Shown piece after piece: positions 42,411 to 42,495 of a DNA stretch of 42,495 bases (positions within the stretch are counted from its first letter, which is position 1; each line of letters begins with the position of its first letter). A program made the position numbers and the translations under genes. The notes beneath the pieces were generated by a model. The model was not told where the DNA came from, ran no database searches, and was given only the letters and a program-made list of their open reading frames with translations. This DNA comes from Desulfobotulus mexicanus (GTDB lineage: Bacteria; Desulfobacterota; Desulfobacteria; Desulfobacterales; ASO4-4): assembly GCF_006175995.1 (NCBI RefSeq), contig NZ_VDMB01000025.1:1-42495 (forward strand), in the 5' to 3' direction.

Positions 42411-42495
42411 ATGAGTTATATCCGAATTGCCAAGGCATCCTGGGACGGTGGGCTTGAGAAGGCGCGTAAAGCCTACGAACTCATCGGACCTGTGC
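42411..42495 (+). CDS. Next operon subunit, 5' end only (partial)
   Basis: An ATG at 42411 with GGAGGAAAATC upstream opens a frame to the window end: MSYIRIAKASWDGGLEKARK. It lies 35 bp after the FdhB-like gene on the same strand. The 28 residues are too few for firm assignment; in similar clusters a 4Fe-4S dicluster (hydrogenase-beta-like) subunit follows. It continues beyond the right edge. Confidence 0.6.
   Translation, partial: MSYIRIAKASWDGGLEKARKAYELIGPV

Overview
The window looks like chromosomal DNA of an anaerobic, Gram-negative, probably sulfate-reducing member of the Desulfobacterota (Desulfobacteria-like). The grounds are an HdrA-MvhD electron-bifurcation operon with two in-frame selenocysteine UGA codons, a PxxKW-type cysteine-rich protein, Kdo/LPS genes and many two-component or NtrC-type regulators. 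The taxonomic placement is inference from gene content, not from an rRNA comparison.

Layout. 1-463: the 3' end of a 23S rRNA gene, a 5S rRNA gene and the rrn terminator. 498-5561: a molybdenum operon (molybdopterin oxidoreductase, an FmdE / zinc-ribbon / molybdopterin-binding fusion, MobA) with its own promoter. A 347-bp palindromic element lies between mobA and its terminator. 5551-7715: a secreted lipase and its membrane-anchored foldase, on the minus strand, separated by a strong terminator hairpin. 7867-11653: a ZraPSR-like envelope/metal-stress system, with sensor kinase and sigma-54 activator on the minus strand and a ZraP-like periplasmic protein divergent on the plus strand. The intergenic region carries a sigma-54 promoter and two near-identical dyads 33 bp apart. 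11677-17760: KsgA, a DUF2062 membrane protein, a putative winged-helix protein, an M16C metallopeptidase and Rnk. 17842-25714: thiol peroxidase, then a signalling block (class I adenylate cyclase homologue, pseudo-receiver/TPR protein, HDOD-GAF protein with an acidic repeat, and a MinD/ParA-like ATPase fused to a cyclic-nucleotide-binding domain and a DUF4388-like domain). 25721-29600: a lipoprotein, a DUF2520 Rossmann protein, an aminotransferase and a PxxKW protein. 30047-35925: KdsD, a second copy of the palindromic element, 6-phosphofructokinase, WaaA and an LppC/LpoA-like lipoprotein. 36125-37566: a DUF4124 protein overlapping MiaA tail to tail. 37692-42495: the hdrA(Sec)-mvhD(Sec)-FdhB-like operon, which runs off the right edge.

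The most interesting items are: the two selenocysteine codons, which hide the true gene boundaries of hdrA and mvhD; the duplicated full-length palindromic element at 5161-5507 and 31031-31382, which behaves like a MITE; the block that couples a class I adenylate cyclase homologue to a ParA-like ATPase with a cyclic-nucleotide-binding domain; and the well-defined sigma-54/UAS architecture of the Zra-like locus. I saw no CRISPR array, no intact insertion sequence and no tRNA gene.
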